64,000 nt of DNA from Chryseobacterium sp. Its GTDB lineage: Bacteria > Bacteroidota > Bacteroidia > Flavobacteriales > Weeksellaceae. This document shows positions 27,174 through 35,768 of the stretch, piece by piece. Made by a program: the position numbers and the translations under genes. How positions within the stretch are numbered: position 1 is the first letter of the stretch; each line of letters starts with the position of its first letter. The stretch covers positions 663,147-727,146 of the forward strand of contig NZ_VOXE01000002.1 in NCBI RefSeq assembly GCF_008014695.1, written 5' to 3'. Below the pieces are notes generated by a model that was given only the letters and a program-made list of their open reading frames with translations, was not told where the DNA came from and did not search any database.

Positions 27174-27353
27174 ATGCAGGTACATAAAGCAGGGGTTGTG
27201 GCTACGAATTTTTGGGATGATTTAATAAGAAATCATGAAGAAGGAGACTTATTTTGGAACGGGCAGTTATACAAATTACAAGTTTCAGGAACAAGAGCTT
27301 CAAGAGACTGGTTTTATGCACTTAAATATATGCCTCCATTTCAAGTTACCTAG
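27174..27353 (+). CDS. Short orphan ORF, possible remnant of an Rhs C-terminal tip
   Basis: 59 residues from ATG; the frame is open back to 27150 without a start. The sequence (HKAGVVATNFWDDLIRNH, GDLFWNGQLYKLQVSGTRA, SRDWFYALKYMPPF) looks like folded protein rather than noise, yet it has no signal or start region of its own. It lies just after the immunity-like gene, where displaced (orphan) toxin tips accumulate in polymorphic toxin loci. It may equally be a small independent gene. Confidence 0.35.
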   Translation: MQVHKAGVVATNFWDDLIRNHEEGDLFWNGQLYKLQVSGTRASRDWFYALKYMPPFQVT

Positions 27354-27511
27354 TGAGTTAAACACTGGTGTAAACGGTACAGAGTAATAATCGAATAAGA
27401 ATTTACTTGAATACTGCTGGAGTTCTCTACACCCAATTACACATGTTCACTAAACTATTACTATTTTGGAGATAAAAACACCAAGTTTCCGCAATATCTC
27501 AAAACTTCTCC

Positions 27512-27519
27512 TAACTTTG
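27512..27519 (+). promoter_or_regulatory. Candidate -7 box for the phospholipase D-like gene
   Basis: TAACTTTG fits TAnnTTTG and is 19 bases before the ATG at 27539. A loose TTT element lies about 22 bases upstream (27486). The preceding bases 27354-27511 hold no gene. Confidence 0.45.
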
Positions 27520-27538
27520 TTCTACAAAAACATCTGCC

Positions 27539-29185
27539 ATGCATGCAAAATCTACTTTCGTTCTGCTGCTCTGCACCCTGTTTTCAGGAACTGTTTTCTC
27601 CCAGACCACTGTCCAGGAAAACGGATATACGGTGACCTATAATCATAAAAATATCGCCTTAACTTTCGACAGGAGTGTCGATTTTCGTGCGTTCAACGCC
27701 AAATCCCTGGCTGAAAAGCAGGTCGCCATCGACAGCACCAACCGCTACACCTATACAATCACCGACGCTGAACCGGCGGAATTTATCAGATATGAGTATA
27801 CTCTAAGGGACGGCGCGAATAAAACATATAATTCGTCCATGCTGGCGGCACAGTCACTTTCCACGGGAGTGATGAATGTATATTTTAATCATCCTGTAAT
27901 CACTTCCGCAGCGCAATACCAGCCCGCTCTGGATCTTGGAAGCACGTTGGATGATATGCTGATCACCTACATCAATGCCTGCCAAAGTACCCTGGACATT
28001 GCCATTTACAACAGTTATTCTCCGAGCAGTACCACTGGTATTGCAGGTGCCATCAATAACGCATATGGCAGGGGAGTGAGAGTCCGTGTAGTGTATGACG
28101 GCAGCACCGGCAGCGTCATGATCCCGCTGCTGAATCCGGCAATCCCGACATTGGCCAGTCCCACTTCGTCTTCGTACGGTATTATGCACAATAAATTTGT
28201 GGTGTTCGATGCCGACAGTTCCAACCCTAATGTTCCGTGGGTGTGGACAGGCTCCACGAATTGGACGGCAGTGCAGATCGACGGTCCCGATAAGAACAAT
28301 GCCATCGCCATTCAGGATCAAGCATTGGCACAAGCCTACAAAATGGAGTTCGAAGAAATGTGGGGATCATCAGTCCTGCTGCCGAATACCACGGTCTCCA
28401 AATTCGGGCCTTATAAACTCAACAATACGCCGCATACCTTTGTCATCAACGGAAAAGCAGTCGGCAGTTATTTCAGCCCTTCCGACGGTGCAAATGCACA
28501 GATCATCAATGTCATCAATTCCGCCAATACGGATATTGAAATCGCCACGATGCTCATCACCCGCGACGATGTGCGCGACGCAATCGTCAACAGATACAAT
28601 TCAGGGGTCAACACCGTTCAGGCGGTCTTCGATACCCAAAACCCTTCCGGCAATGATATCCCGTCCCTGCAGGCAGCTATTGGCCCAACCAAAATGGTAC
28701 AGTATGCCGGCGCCGGAGTCATGCACCATAAGTTTATCCTTGTGGATAATTTCAATGCAGCCTCGGATCCTACGCTCTTAACAGGTTCGCACAACTGGAG
28801 TGCTTCAGCTGAAACGAAGAACGATGAAAACATTCTCGTCATCCACGACAAAAATGTCGCTGACCAGTATTATCAGGCATTTCTCTACCTTTATGGACAG
28901 GCGGGCGGTACCCTGGCCACCGCAGAACTTGCTTCCGATAAAAAGGACCTGATACTTTACCCCAATCCAACGAACGGGACGGTTTATTTGAAAACAGACA
29001 ATAGTCTCTTGGGTTCAAAAGGAAGTATTACGGTGTACAATGTCGTAGGAAGCAGGATTATGGAGCGTAATTTTGCCAATATGCAGAATGCATCTGTAGA
29101 TCTTAGCAATGCTCCGAAAGGGCTGTACTTTGTAACCGTTCAGATGGGAGAGTTTTCTTATCAGGCTAAAATTATTAGAAAATAA
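27539..29185 (+). CDS. Secreted T9SS-sorted phospholipase D-like protein
   Basis: 548 residues: signal peptide (ends GTVFSQT), a short beta domain to about residue 110, then two phospholipase D half-domains. HKD motif 1 is MHNKFVVFD with WTGSTNWT following. HKD motif 2 is MHHKFILVD with LTGSHNWSASAETKNDEN. Both have the His-x-Lys and downstream Gly-Ser/Asn residues, so a complete two-motif active site is expected. The last about 75 residues are a type A T9SS sorting domain (LILYPNPTNGTVYL ... APKGLYFVTVQM, ending IIRK). PLD-fold enzymes cleave phosphodiesters in lipids or nucleic acids; the substrate cannot be told from sequence. Secretion makes an extracellular nuclease or lipase role plausible. 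Confidence 0.82.
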   Translation: MHAKSTFVLLLCTLFSGTVFSQTTVQENGYTVTYNHKNIALTFDRSVDFRAFNAKSLAEKQVAIDSTNRYTYTITDAEPAEFIRYEYTLRDGANKTYNSSMLAAQSLSTGVMNVYFNHPVITSAAQYQPALDLGSTLDDMLITYINACQSTLDIAIYNSYSPSSTTGIAGAINNAYGRGVRVRVVYDGSTGSVMIPLLNPAIPTLASPTSSSYGIMHNKFVVFDADSSNPNVPWVWTGSTNWTAVQIDGPDKNNAIAIQDQALAQAYKMEFEEMWGSSVLLPNTTVSKFGPYKLNNTPHTFVINGKAVGSYFSPSDGANAQIINVINSANTDIEIATMLITRDDVRDAIVNRYNSGVNTVQAVFDTQNPSGNDIPSLQAAIGPTKMVQYAGAGVMHHKFILVDNFNAASDPTLLTGSHNWSASAETKNDENILVIHDKNVADQYYQAFLYLYGQAGGTLATAELASDKKDLILYPNPTNGTVYLKTDNSLLGSKGSITVYNVVGSRIMERNFANMQNASVDLSNAPKGLYFVTVQMGEFSYQAKIIRK

Positions 29186-29268
29186 ACAAACGCCTTTTAT
29201 TCAGAACCTTTTACTGTAAAAATCTAAATGGAAGATACCGCGATCAAACTGTCTAAATTATTAATTTT

Positions 29269-29457
29269 ATGATTAAAGGTTCTATTTGTGTGATTGTGGG
29301 AGCATTGCTACTATATTTATTGATAACCAACAAATTGCTTTTTAAGAATCTGTATAGTGATGATTCACCAACTACCTTTGCAAGAAAGATTAATCTTATT
29401 TTATGTTTGGTTATGTTGATAGTCGCTGGAATATTTTTTATTTTTAAAACGAGCTAA
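29269..29457 (+). CDS. Small hypothetical membrane protein
   Basis: 62 residues with two hydrophobic helices (GSICVIVGALLLYLLITNKLL and LCLVMLIVAGIFFIF) joined by a polar loop. The 83 bases before it hold no gene. No family is recognised. The even hydrophobic pattern and lack of a longer overlapping gene support it as real. Confidence 0.5.
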   Translation: MIKGSICVIVGALLLYLLITNKLLFKNLYSDDSPTTFARKINLILCLVMLIVAGIFFIFKTS

Positions 29458-29524
29458 TGGCTACCAGACTTATCTTATAATTAAAGTTCAAAAAACCTCC
29501 TTTCCTTTTTTCTTTACTCTTTTA

Positions 29525-29571
29525 AACTCAACAACTCAACAACTCAACAGCTTCACAACTCAACAACCCCT
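29525..29571. repeat. Short tandem repeat of CAACTCAA units
   Basis: Four to five imperfect copies of a 9-base unit (AACTCAACA). Related strings occur at about 29966-29998 and 32735-32764. Two of the three arrays abut the 3' ends of minus-strand genes (29571 and 32759). Confidence 0.6.
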
Positions 29572-29774
29572 CAGTCCGTAATCATCTCCTTCACGCTTTC
29601 ATACGGCAGCCCGATATAGGTGCAGAATTCTTCCACCGATACCATTTGGTGCTCCTGCTTGTTCAGCGCCTTTTTTATTTTGCTGAGCATTTCCCGGCTG
29701 TACCGTTCGCTTCTTCCGGTAACGCGCTGGATGTCTTTCGGGTAAATGCAGAGGCGGGTGATCCTGGGTTTCAT
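29571..29774 (-). CDS. Small hypothetical protein
   Basis: 67 residues: basic N-terminus (MKPRITRLCIYPKDIQRVTGRSE), a helical middle (YSREMLSKIKKALNK) and VSVEEFCTYIGLPYESVKEMI at the end. The pattern 'YPKDIQRVTGRSERYSREML' recalls small helix-turn-helix-like proteins in Chryseobacterium relatives, but no function is known to me. No membrane segment is predicted. It is preceded on its strand by a 340-base region with a REP-like palindrome. Confidence 0.6.
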   Translation of the reverse strand: MKPRITRLCIYPKDIQRVTGRSERYSREMLSKIKKALNKQEHQMVSVEEFCTYIGLPYESVKEMITD

Positions 29775-29920
29775 AGCAGTGCTTTTCTTTCACCAAAGTT
29801 TGGAAAACCGCACGGATATTTTTCGGTAGGCCTTCGGTACTACCGTGTTTTTCTTTCGCAGAAGGCTTTAATTGGGCATTTGTTGAAAGATGGTGAATAA
29901 CTTTAACCCTCACGACACGC

Positions 29921-29956
29921 CGTTATTGCGGGGAGGCGTAAGTCGATGAAGCAACC
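29921..29956. repeat. REP-like palindromic repeat, copy 1
   Basis: TTATTGCGGGGAGGCG followed by TAAG and TCGATGAAGCAACC: a variant of the window-wide unit ATTGCGAGGAGGC..GCCGACGAAGCAAT. The rest of 29775-30114 shows no gene. Confidence 0.55.
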
Positions 29957-30114
29957 AACAACTCTGCAACTTAACCACTCCACAACTCAACCCTTTTTAT
30001 CTGGTGCTTCTTCATATCAGGCAGCGGTCAAGTCCCGCTACTTCATTGCAATAATGTTACAATTTATACCATGATATTTTTTGTCAGTACTACGGAATGT
30101 AACAACTTTGCAGA

Positions 30115-30396
30115 ATGAAAATGGTAGCAATAATTGTGGAGCATGTGGATCCCAAAGATAATTTTATAATTGTTGAGTTTAAAAAAGATCCCACGAAGCA
30201 GCACTTCATTGTGTATATTAATGAGCCGTGGCAGAAAAGGATGCGGAAATATGACTCGTACATCTTAACGGTTAAATGGCGCAGCATTGTGATGGATGAC
30301 GTCAGCGGAAATAAGACATACGACACGCAGCTTTTTACGGACGCACATCCGGTTCCTGGCGAAGAACTTTTCGACAAGAGAAGAATTCGCAATTAA
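30115..30396 (+). CDS. Hypothetical protein
   Basis: 93 residues, soluble, beta-rich (MVAIIVEHVDPKDNFIIVEF, HFIVYINEPWQKRM), with a polar C-terminus rich in Arg and Asp. No motif or signal is recognised. TTTG lies 6 bases before the ATG, in a TAACAACTTTG context close to a -7 box. Codon use resembles neighbouring core genes. Function unknown. Confidence 0.5.
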   Translation: MKMVAIIVEHVDPKDNFIIVEFKKDPTKQHFIVYINEPWQKRMRKYDSYILTVKWRSIVMDDVSGNKTYDTQLFTDAHPVPGEELFDKRRIRN

Positions 30397-30489
30397 GCCC
30401 CGGTCCCCGAGCCCAAATGCAGGCTTATTAATATCTTCAGTGAATCAATCCACAATAAGGATATTTTTCTGGAGCAGATTTGATAAAAG

Positions 30490-32442
30490 TTAAATCAATA
30501 TTTCATTATTGTCAACAACGAAAATACAGCTGATAACAGTTCCGTCTGTGAGTGGGGTCGGTACGCCGGAATTTATGGGTATTCCGTTTGCATCAACCAA
30601 CGTGCACCAGCTGCCGGTCCGGTCCACAATGCCTTTCACAAGGAATCGGTCCGTGGATTTTACGATGATGGCATCGCATACGGTGGATGTTTCGGAAGAA
30701 GTTTCGTTTATTTTAAATGTGATCGGATATCCGTCAAAAGTAGTCGATGACCCTATCGTCAGTTCGACATTTACAGTAAGGAAATTTCTGGATGAACTGA
30801 GGCTGCTTTTTAAATGGCCGTTTCCAACGGACACACCTCCCGGGTCCATATTGGTATACGGATAAGTAAAATCACCCGAAATAACAGCCCTCTCATTGTT
30901 GTCTGAAAAAATTGAACTGATGTTGCTGACAACAAGGCTGAGGATTTTTCCACCCATTTCTGGTTCCCCGTATAATTTTATATCAAAGGCAGAACTGTTC
31001 TTGTAAGTAAAGGAATTGTTTAGTACTTCAATGTGCCCGTAATCGATATCCGATCCCCAGAAAAAAAGGCATCCGTTGTCTAGATTGGTCCCGGAATTAT
31101 TATTGATGAAGATGTGGTGGAGGCCGCTGACCTGACCTTCGTTATGGACCGCTGAAGCGAAACTGCATTCTTTATCCTGGGACTCACTGATGAGGGTGTT
31201 GTTTTCGATAAATACATTTGAAGCTGCCTTTTTCGAATTGAGTCTTACAAATTGCTTCGTAAAATCCGGAACAGTGTCATTGGTGATAGTTCCTACATTG
31301 GACCTGATAACCACATTCTCGATTTCAATAGGATAAAACGGCGGTTGTTCCAGATTGAAATTATAAAAGTCCACAAATAAGCCGCTGACTCTGAAGGTAT
31401 TGTCATAGATGTAGATGTGCTCTATTTTAGGTTGGGCGACGTTGTTAGCGACCCATAATCCCTGGAAGTAGTTTACTATATTATTCGAAAAAAAATTCTG
31501 ATTGCTTCCGTGCACTTCATAAGCCACCTGTCCACCGGTCGGGTCATCCAAGTCCTTCATTGTGTCATTGAAGAAAGTATTGTTGTAACAGTTTACACCG
31601 TTCGCCAGCGCATAGATGGAGGAGTGGTCAATGGAATCCAGCCCGTTGTTTTTAAATAGATTATTTCGGATGACCCAGTTGGTTCCCAGTACAACATCTT
31701 CTGTATTCGATTGCCCCATCCCGATGCAGGTCACCCCGGCGGTATTGATAAAGCTGCAGTTTTCGATAAGCACATTGTTCGCTCCTGCTGCAACTCCGTC
31801 CGGAGTCCCGGAAAAACCGAAGTGGAACTGTGTTTCTCTGCTGTATCTAAATGGAACGGCTGCCGGATTGGTGATCAGATTGTTCAGTCCGTTCATATCC
31901 AGAACAAGTCCCGATATACTGATGTCGTTTAGGAATTGATTGGAGAAAAACATTCTTATTGCCACATTTTCAGACGCAGTAGATACGTTGTCTTTTAATC
32001 TCAGTACAGCTCCGTCAGAAAATAGATGCATATTGCTTTGGATAAGCATTCCGACATGTACGGTAGGCTGCATTAGTGTTGATTCGTCTCCTTCCAGTAA
32101 TTCGGGGTCGATCAGGTAAAACGCTTCAGTTTTAGGGATGAACAGCCTCATTTTCAGCCGCGCAGTGGTTTCAATTGCATGATTGATGATGGGGGCATCA
32201 TTTTCTGTGCCGTTGCCCTTTGCCCCAAACTGCTTCACGTTCACGTACTCTCCGGAAAAATAGTTGCTCAGGATATAAAATATGCTGTCCTTAGTACGGA
32301 ATACCACGCCGTCATCTATCCAAGCAGTACTGTCCGACTTAATGTAATTGACGTTTTCATTGGTAAAACTGTCTACCAGTTGTACAAAATCATCAGCAGG
32401 ATACATACTGCTTGGTGCAAAAAAATCAGCGGTGTAAATCAT
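30490..32442 (-). CDS. Right-handed beta-helix protein with pectate-lyase-like N-terminal domain
   Basis: 650 residues. After about 70 residues comes a Pectate_lyase_3-type start, VNVKQFGAKGNGTENDAPI, with the typical N-H-A-I-E helix (INHAIETTAR). About 400 residues of parallel beta-helix follow, rich in recurring NNxFxx and IENNxF turns (IRNNLFKNNGLDS, YNNTFFNDTM, FINNNSGTN). The C-terminal about 130 residues are beta-rich and differ. This architecture occurs in polysaccharide lyases and in tail-spike or surface-glycan-binding proteins. No signal peptide or T9SS tail is evident, unusual for a secreted lyase. Catalytic residues cannot be assigned, so the enzymatic role is open. Confidence 0.65.
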   Translation of the reverse strand: MIYTADFFAPSSMYPADDFVQLVDSFTNENVNYIKSDSTAWIDDGVVFRTKDSIFYILSNYFSGEYVNVKQFGAKGNGTENDAPIINHAIETTARLKMRLFIPKTEAFYLIDPELLEGDESTLMQPTVHVGMLIQSNMHLFSDGAVLRLKDNVSTASENVAIRMFFSNQFLNDISISGLVLDMNGLNNLITNPAAVPFRYSRETQFHFGFSGTPDGVAAGANNVLIENCSFINTAGVTCIGMGQSNTEDVVLGTNWVIRNNLFKNNGLDSIDHSSIYALANGVNCYNNTFFNDTMKDLDDPTGGQVAYEVHGSNQNFFSNNIVNYFQGLWVANNVAQPKIEHIYIYDNTFRVSGLFVDFYNFNLEQPPFYPIEIENVVIRSNVGTITNDTVPDFTKQFVRLNSKKAASNVFIENNTLISESQDKECSFASAVHNEGQVSGLHHIFINNNSGTNLDNGCLFFWGSDIDYGHIEVLNNSFTYKNSSAFDIKLYGEPEMGGKILSLVVSNISSIFSDNNERAVISGDFTYPYTNMDPGGVSVGNGHLKSSLSSSRNFLTVNVELTIGSSTTFDGYPITFKINETSSETSTVCDAIIVKSTDRFLVKGIVDRTGSWCTLVDANGIPINSGVPTPLTDGTVISCIFVVDNNEILI

Positions 32443-32623
32443 GATATTTCAATTTTTGTTGAACAAACTTACTTTAAAAATACGGTATAATTTTCAGTAT
32501 GAATGAAAATTTATCTTCCTGTATTTGTTAATGGGAATGCAGGTATTGTGCTGTTATCCATTGAGTTCCGAAATCAGTGCCGGTAATCGTAGGGACGCAC
32601 AGCGCCCTCGAAGCAACCTCACC

Positions 32624-32656
32624 GCGTCACAGCGGGGAGGCGCAAGCCAACGAAGT
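32624..32656. repeat. REP-like palindromic repeat, copy 2
   Basis: GTCACAGCGGGGAGGCGC, then AAGCCAACGAAG: a diverged member of the REP-like family, 30 bases before copy 3. The surrounding intergenic region 32443-32758 has no gene. Confidence 0.5.
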
Positions 32657-32684
32657 TCCGCTTTTTCCTTTTGCCTTGGCTCTT

Positions 32685-32721
32685 GTCATCGCGAGGAGGC
32701 AGAATGCCGACGAAGCGATCC
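32685..32721. repeat. REP-like palindromic repeat, copy 3
   Basis: GTCATCGCGAGGAGGC followed by AGAAT and GCCGACGAAGCGATCC. It is preceded by CTTTTGCCTTGGCTCTTG, which also precedes copy 5 at 54181. Confidence 0.65.
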
Positions 32722-32758
32722 CATCTTCATCGACTCCACAACTTAACAACTCCTCAAC

Positions 32759-32956
32759 TCAACTGCTAATCCGCTCAATAATCTTGTTCACCTCCTCCTC
32801 CGTGGCTTTCAGCCGTGCATTGCAGATCTCCAGAAGTTCCGCCGCGCGCTTCACTTTTTTCGCAAGGTCGTCCACCGAGACTTCTTCAGACTCGATCGCT
32901 TTCGTGATTTCCTGAAGTTCCTCAAAGGCTTTCTGGTAGGTCAAAGTCGTTTCCAT
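32759..32956 (-). CDS. xseB: Exodeoxyribonuclease VII small subunit
   Basis: 65 residues, the usual length, with the family pattern LTYQKAFEELQEITKAIE ... VSVDDLAKKVKRAAELLEICNARL. Exo VII (one large and several small subunits) degrades single-stranded DNA to oligonucleotides. The gene overlaps the end of xseA by 35 bases in another frame, so the two are translationally linked. Confidence 0.92.
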   Translation of the reverse strand: METTLTYQKAFEELQEITKAIESEEVSVDDLAKKVKRAAELLEICNARLKATEEEVNKIIERISS

Positions 32957-34376
32957 GGTATTCGGTATTGGTGTTTACGGTGGCCCTGATGCTTTTCGAG
33001 CGCAGGATGATTTCTATTTCAGATTCCGGCACAAACTGCCCGGGATCGCTGGTAATTTCATTGTTTTTTTTCACGATCGCAAATCCTTTTTTCAGGATGT
33101 TCTCCGGCGAGATCACCCTGATCAACGCCACGGCATTCTTCAGGGCCGACCGTTCCGCAGAAAGCAGGCGCGCCGAAGAAACCGCAAGGTCTTCCGAGAC
33201 TTCAGCCAGGTTCCTCCTTTCATTACTGAAAAGCACCTGCGGCCTCGACTCCAGGCTATACCGGCTCTGGTCCAGCTGGCGTTTCGCGAGGTGAAGTTCT
33301 TTTTTCGTGGAGGAGGTAAACCGGTGCTCCAGGTTTGAAAGCGTACCTTTCTTCCTTTCCAGCAGGGTGCGCGACTGGTTCAGCACCCGCGCATGCAAGT
33401 GGCTGAACAGGCCTTTCTCCTTCGTCAGGAAAGCTTGAGACCGGATGATGATTTGCTTCTGAAGGTGCATAAGGCGGTCCTCAAAGGCTTTGTTATGGGT
33501 AATGATGAACTCCGCGGCTTTCGTTGGGGTCTTCGTGCTCGTATGCGCCATAAGGTCGGCAATGGTCTCGTTCTTCTGGTGTCCGATGCCCGTGATCACT
33601 GGGATGGGGAATTTCGCAATGGCCAGCCCGATCTTGAAGTCGTCGAAGATCAGGAAATCGGTCTGCGACCCGCCCCCGCGGTTAATCACTACCGCATCGT
33701 ACGGGATGCCAGAATGGTACACTTCAAGCAGCTTGGCCAGGAACAGGTGCGCATTGGCCTCGTTCTGCACCGAAGTATAATAGTCATCCACCTGAAACCG
33801 GTAGCCGTACGGGTTGTGGAGCAGGGTATGCCTGAAATCCTCGTTCCCTGCCGACGTCTCCGAAGAGATCACGGCCACCCGCGAAATAACGGGCGGGAGT
33901 TCCAGCCTCCCGTTCCTCGTGTAGTAAGTGTTGCCGGTCAGTTCTACAGCTTCCGGGTACCCGCTCACAAGCCTGCGCAGCGTTTCCTGCCGCTTCGCCT
34001 CGATCACCCCGAGCGTAAAATGGGGGTCGACCTCCTCCAGCTCTACCGAAAGCCCAAAGACCTTATGGTAGTTCACGCGCACCTTTGCCAGCACATGCAT
34101 ATGGTTCGTGAATTTCCGGCCGGTCACGGTTTCAAAAGCCCTGATTCTCTGTGAGGCATTTCCCCACGCGCTGCCTCTTATTTTGGCCACGATCCGGTTC
34201 GTGCTCGGGTCTTTCTCCACGAATTCAAAATAGTGGTAACCGTTGGCTTCTTTATAGCTGTGCTCCGTCACATCCGCCACAATCCAGAACGACCGGTTTC
34301 CCAGCGCACTGTTGAGTGCCGCCTGTATAAGGCCGTTCAGTTCTGAGAGGGTGAGGTGCGAAGTTGGTTTGGACAT
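32922..34376 (-). CDS. xseA: Exodeoxyribonuclease VII large subunit
   Basis: 484 residues from the chosen ATG at 34376 (MSKPTSHLTLSELNGLI). An upstream ATG at 34430 would add 18 residues that do not look like the family. An N-terminal OB-fold (FWIVADVTEH ... YHYFEFVEKD) is followed by the catalytic region with VISSETSAGNEDF, VINRGGGSQTDFLIFDD, PVITGIGHQKNETIADLMAH and TPTKAAEFI, all hallmarks of XseA. A long coiled-coil C-terminus follows and ends with GFAIVKKNNE. It works with XseB on single-stranded DNA during repair, in the cytoplasm. It marks the left edge of core sequence before the AT-rich defence island. Confidence 0.95.
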   Translation of the reverse strand: MSKPTSHLTLSELNGLIQAALNSALGNRSFWIVADVTEHSYKEANGYHYFEFVEKDPSTNRIVAKIRGSAWGNASQRIRAFETVTGRKFTNHMHVLAKVRVNYHKVFGLSVELEEVDPHFTLGVIEAKRQETLRRLVSGYPEAVELTGNTYYTRNGRLELPPVISRVAVISSETSAGNEDFRHTLLHNPYGYRFQVDDYYTSVQNEANAHLFLAKLLEVYHSGIPYDAVVINRGGGSQTDFLIFDDFKIGLAIAKFPIPVITGIGHQKNETIADLMAHTSTKTPTKAAEFIITHNKAFEDRLMHLQKQIIIRSQAFLTKEKGLFSHLHARVLNQSRTLLERKKGTLSNLEHRFTSSTKKELHLAKRQLDQSRYSLESRPQVLFSNERRNLAEVSEDLAVSSARLLSAERSALKNAVALIRVISPENILKKGFAIVKKNNEITSDPGQFVPESEIEIILRSKSIRATVNTNTEYHGNDFDLPESL

Positions 34377-34537
34377 CTTATTTTTAGAAAACGGCAAAAA
34401 ACGAATGTACAAATTTTTGCGGTGGCTCACACATGGAATTTCATTTCTCTAAATTTTGATATTTTAGTCATAACAGCGGGAACGTAATTGGCGTTCAGGT
34501 AATTCTCATTATTTTTAATCAATAAAATAATCACAAA

Positions 34538-35425
34538 ATGGGAACAAAGATTGACTACTCTAATATAACACAACAACCCAAAGAGGAATTAAAAAGTGTT
34601 CGCAAAGCACTTCGAAGCAAAGATTATCACAATGTGGAATCAGAGAAAGATTTGAAAAAGGCATTGCGGGACCCATTAAATCATTATATGCAAATTACCA
34701 ATAATGGAGTTTTTGCTATTAACAAATTGAAATATAAAAGGAATAATTTTCTGCTTTTGGAAGGAAACCCGGTTACGTACTACTTTTCGGTGGCATATGA
34801 TGTATTACCACAAATTGCTGAAGCCAGAATATTTCTTCTGGATAGTTTTAAAAGAGAACAGAGCGAATTTAAGTGGAAAAGTTCGACCGCCTTCAGTTAT
34901 ATTTTTAAGGTAGGTTCAATGGGGACTCTTTTTTCTTTTTTAGCCTTAGAATCTTTTATGAACCAATGTCTTCCTGATTTTGCCAAAGTTCTGTACAAAG
35001 GTAAGCTCGTAGATAAAATGGTAATTCAGCGACGCCTGACTTTCGAGGACAAATTCAAAATTATTATACCTACAGTCACCGGAAAAGATTTTGTTGCTGA
35101 TCATCCACGAAAGGCCGAAATTATTGTTAATATTAAAAAGCTGAGAGACGATCTCACTCACCTGAAGGAAGACAGAAAGAATGGCTTTTCTGCGTATGAA
35201 GAAATAAATAACAAGATTTTAAACCTTGATTTAAAAAAAGTAGTGAATACTGTGAAATTTTATATCAACTACCATAAACCTAAAACTATTCAAAATTACC
35301 GTGAAAAACATGCCAAGAGGAAGCTAAAAATTATAAAGCAGACATGGGGTGAAGATGAAGGAGGCAGATTTGTAAAGCAATATTATAAAGAGGAATTTAA
35401 GGATATCATTTGTACCCGATTTTAG
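34538..35425 (+). CDS. Hypothetical protein with a HEPN-like R-x4-H motif
   Basis: 295 residues, helical and basic, AT-rich. Residues about 125-215 have the layout of HEPN domains: a helix with LFSFLALESFMNQCL, a segment LTFEDKFKIII, then IKKLRDDLTHLKE with R203 and H208 giving Rx4H, the catalytic motif of HEPN ribonucleases. The N-terminal 100 residues and the very basic C-terminus (NYREKHAKRKLKIIKQTW) are unrecognised. HEPN proteins are common RNA-cutting effectors in defence and toxin systems, and it stands at the left edge of a defence island. No partner antitoxin gene is adjacent. The assignment rests on pattern reading alone. Confidence 0.5.
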   Translation: MGTKIDYSNITQQPKEELKSVRKALRSKDYHNVESEKDLKKALRDPLNHYMQITNNGVFAINKLKYKRNNFLLLEGNPVTYYFSVAYDVLPQIAEARIFLLDSFKREQSEFKWKSSTAFSYIFKVGSMGTLFSFLALESFMNQCLPDFAKVLYKGKLVDKMVIQRRLTFEDKFKIIIPTVTGKDFVADHPRKAEIIVNIKKLRDDLTHLKEDRKNGFSAYEEINNKILNLDLKKVVNTVKFYINYHKPKTIQNYREKHAKRKLKIIKQTWGEDEGGRFVKQYYKEEFKDIICTRF

Positions 35426-35555
35426 CGATTCGTTGAGCGCTATATTGAAAGATACCAGCCGATTATATCATATACAGTATAGGTGATGAAGTAAATACCG
35501 TTTTGGATTTCTTTTTTTGATTAATTGTCTTAGTAATAAATGCCAAAATATTGGG

Positions 35556-35768
35556 TTAGGTTTCTTCTTCCTTTTGGTTTTTAGGCACTTTTTGATGCCA
35601 AATTTTACCAACTAGTCGGTTCTGTATTCCGAAATACGTGGTGTCATTGCATTCAAAAGTTTTCTTGAACACATAAAGAGCAAGTCCAATGATGGACATT
35701 GCCACGATAAAGATAAAAATGATGCTCATGGTAATTATGGTGTTTGAGTTAAAATCTAAATAGTGCAT
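35556..35768 (-). CDS. Small hypothetical membrane protein
   Basis: 70 residues with one hydrophobic helix (MSIIFIFIVAMSIIGLALYVF) and a polar C-terminal part (ECNDTTYFGIQNRLVGKIWH, then a Lys/Glu tail). It would sit in the inner membrane with a small cytoplasmic tail. No family is recognised. It is convergent with the HEPN-like gene. Confidence 0.45.
   Translation of the reverse strand: MHYLDFNSNTIITMSIIFIFIVAMSIIGLALYVFKKTFECNDTTYFGIQNRLVGKIWHQKVPKNQKEEET

Noticed and set aside
29525..29571. Possible CRISPR array
   Set aside because: Units are 9 bases, contiguous, with no spacers; no cas genes in the window.
33393..34154. 253-codon plus-strand frame across xseA
   Set aside because: Antisense of conserved xseA motifs; no independent protein features.
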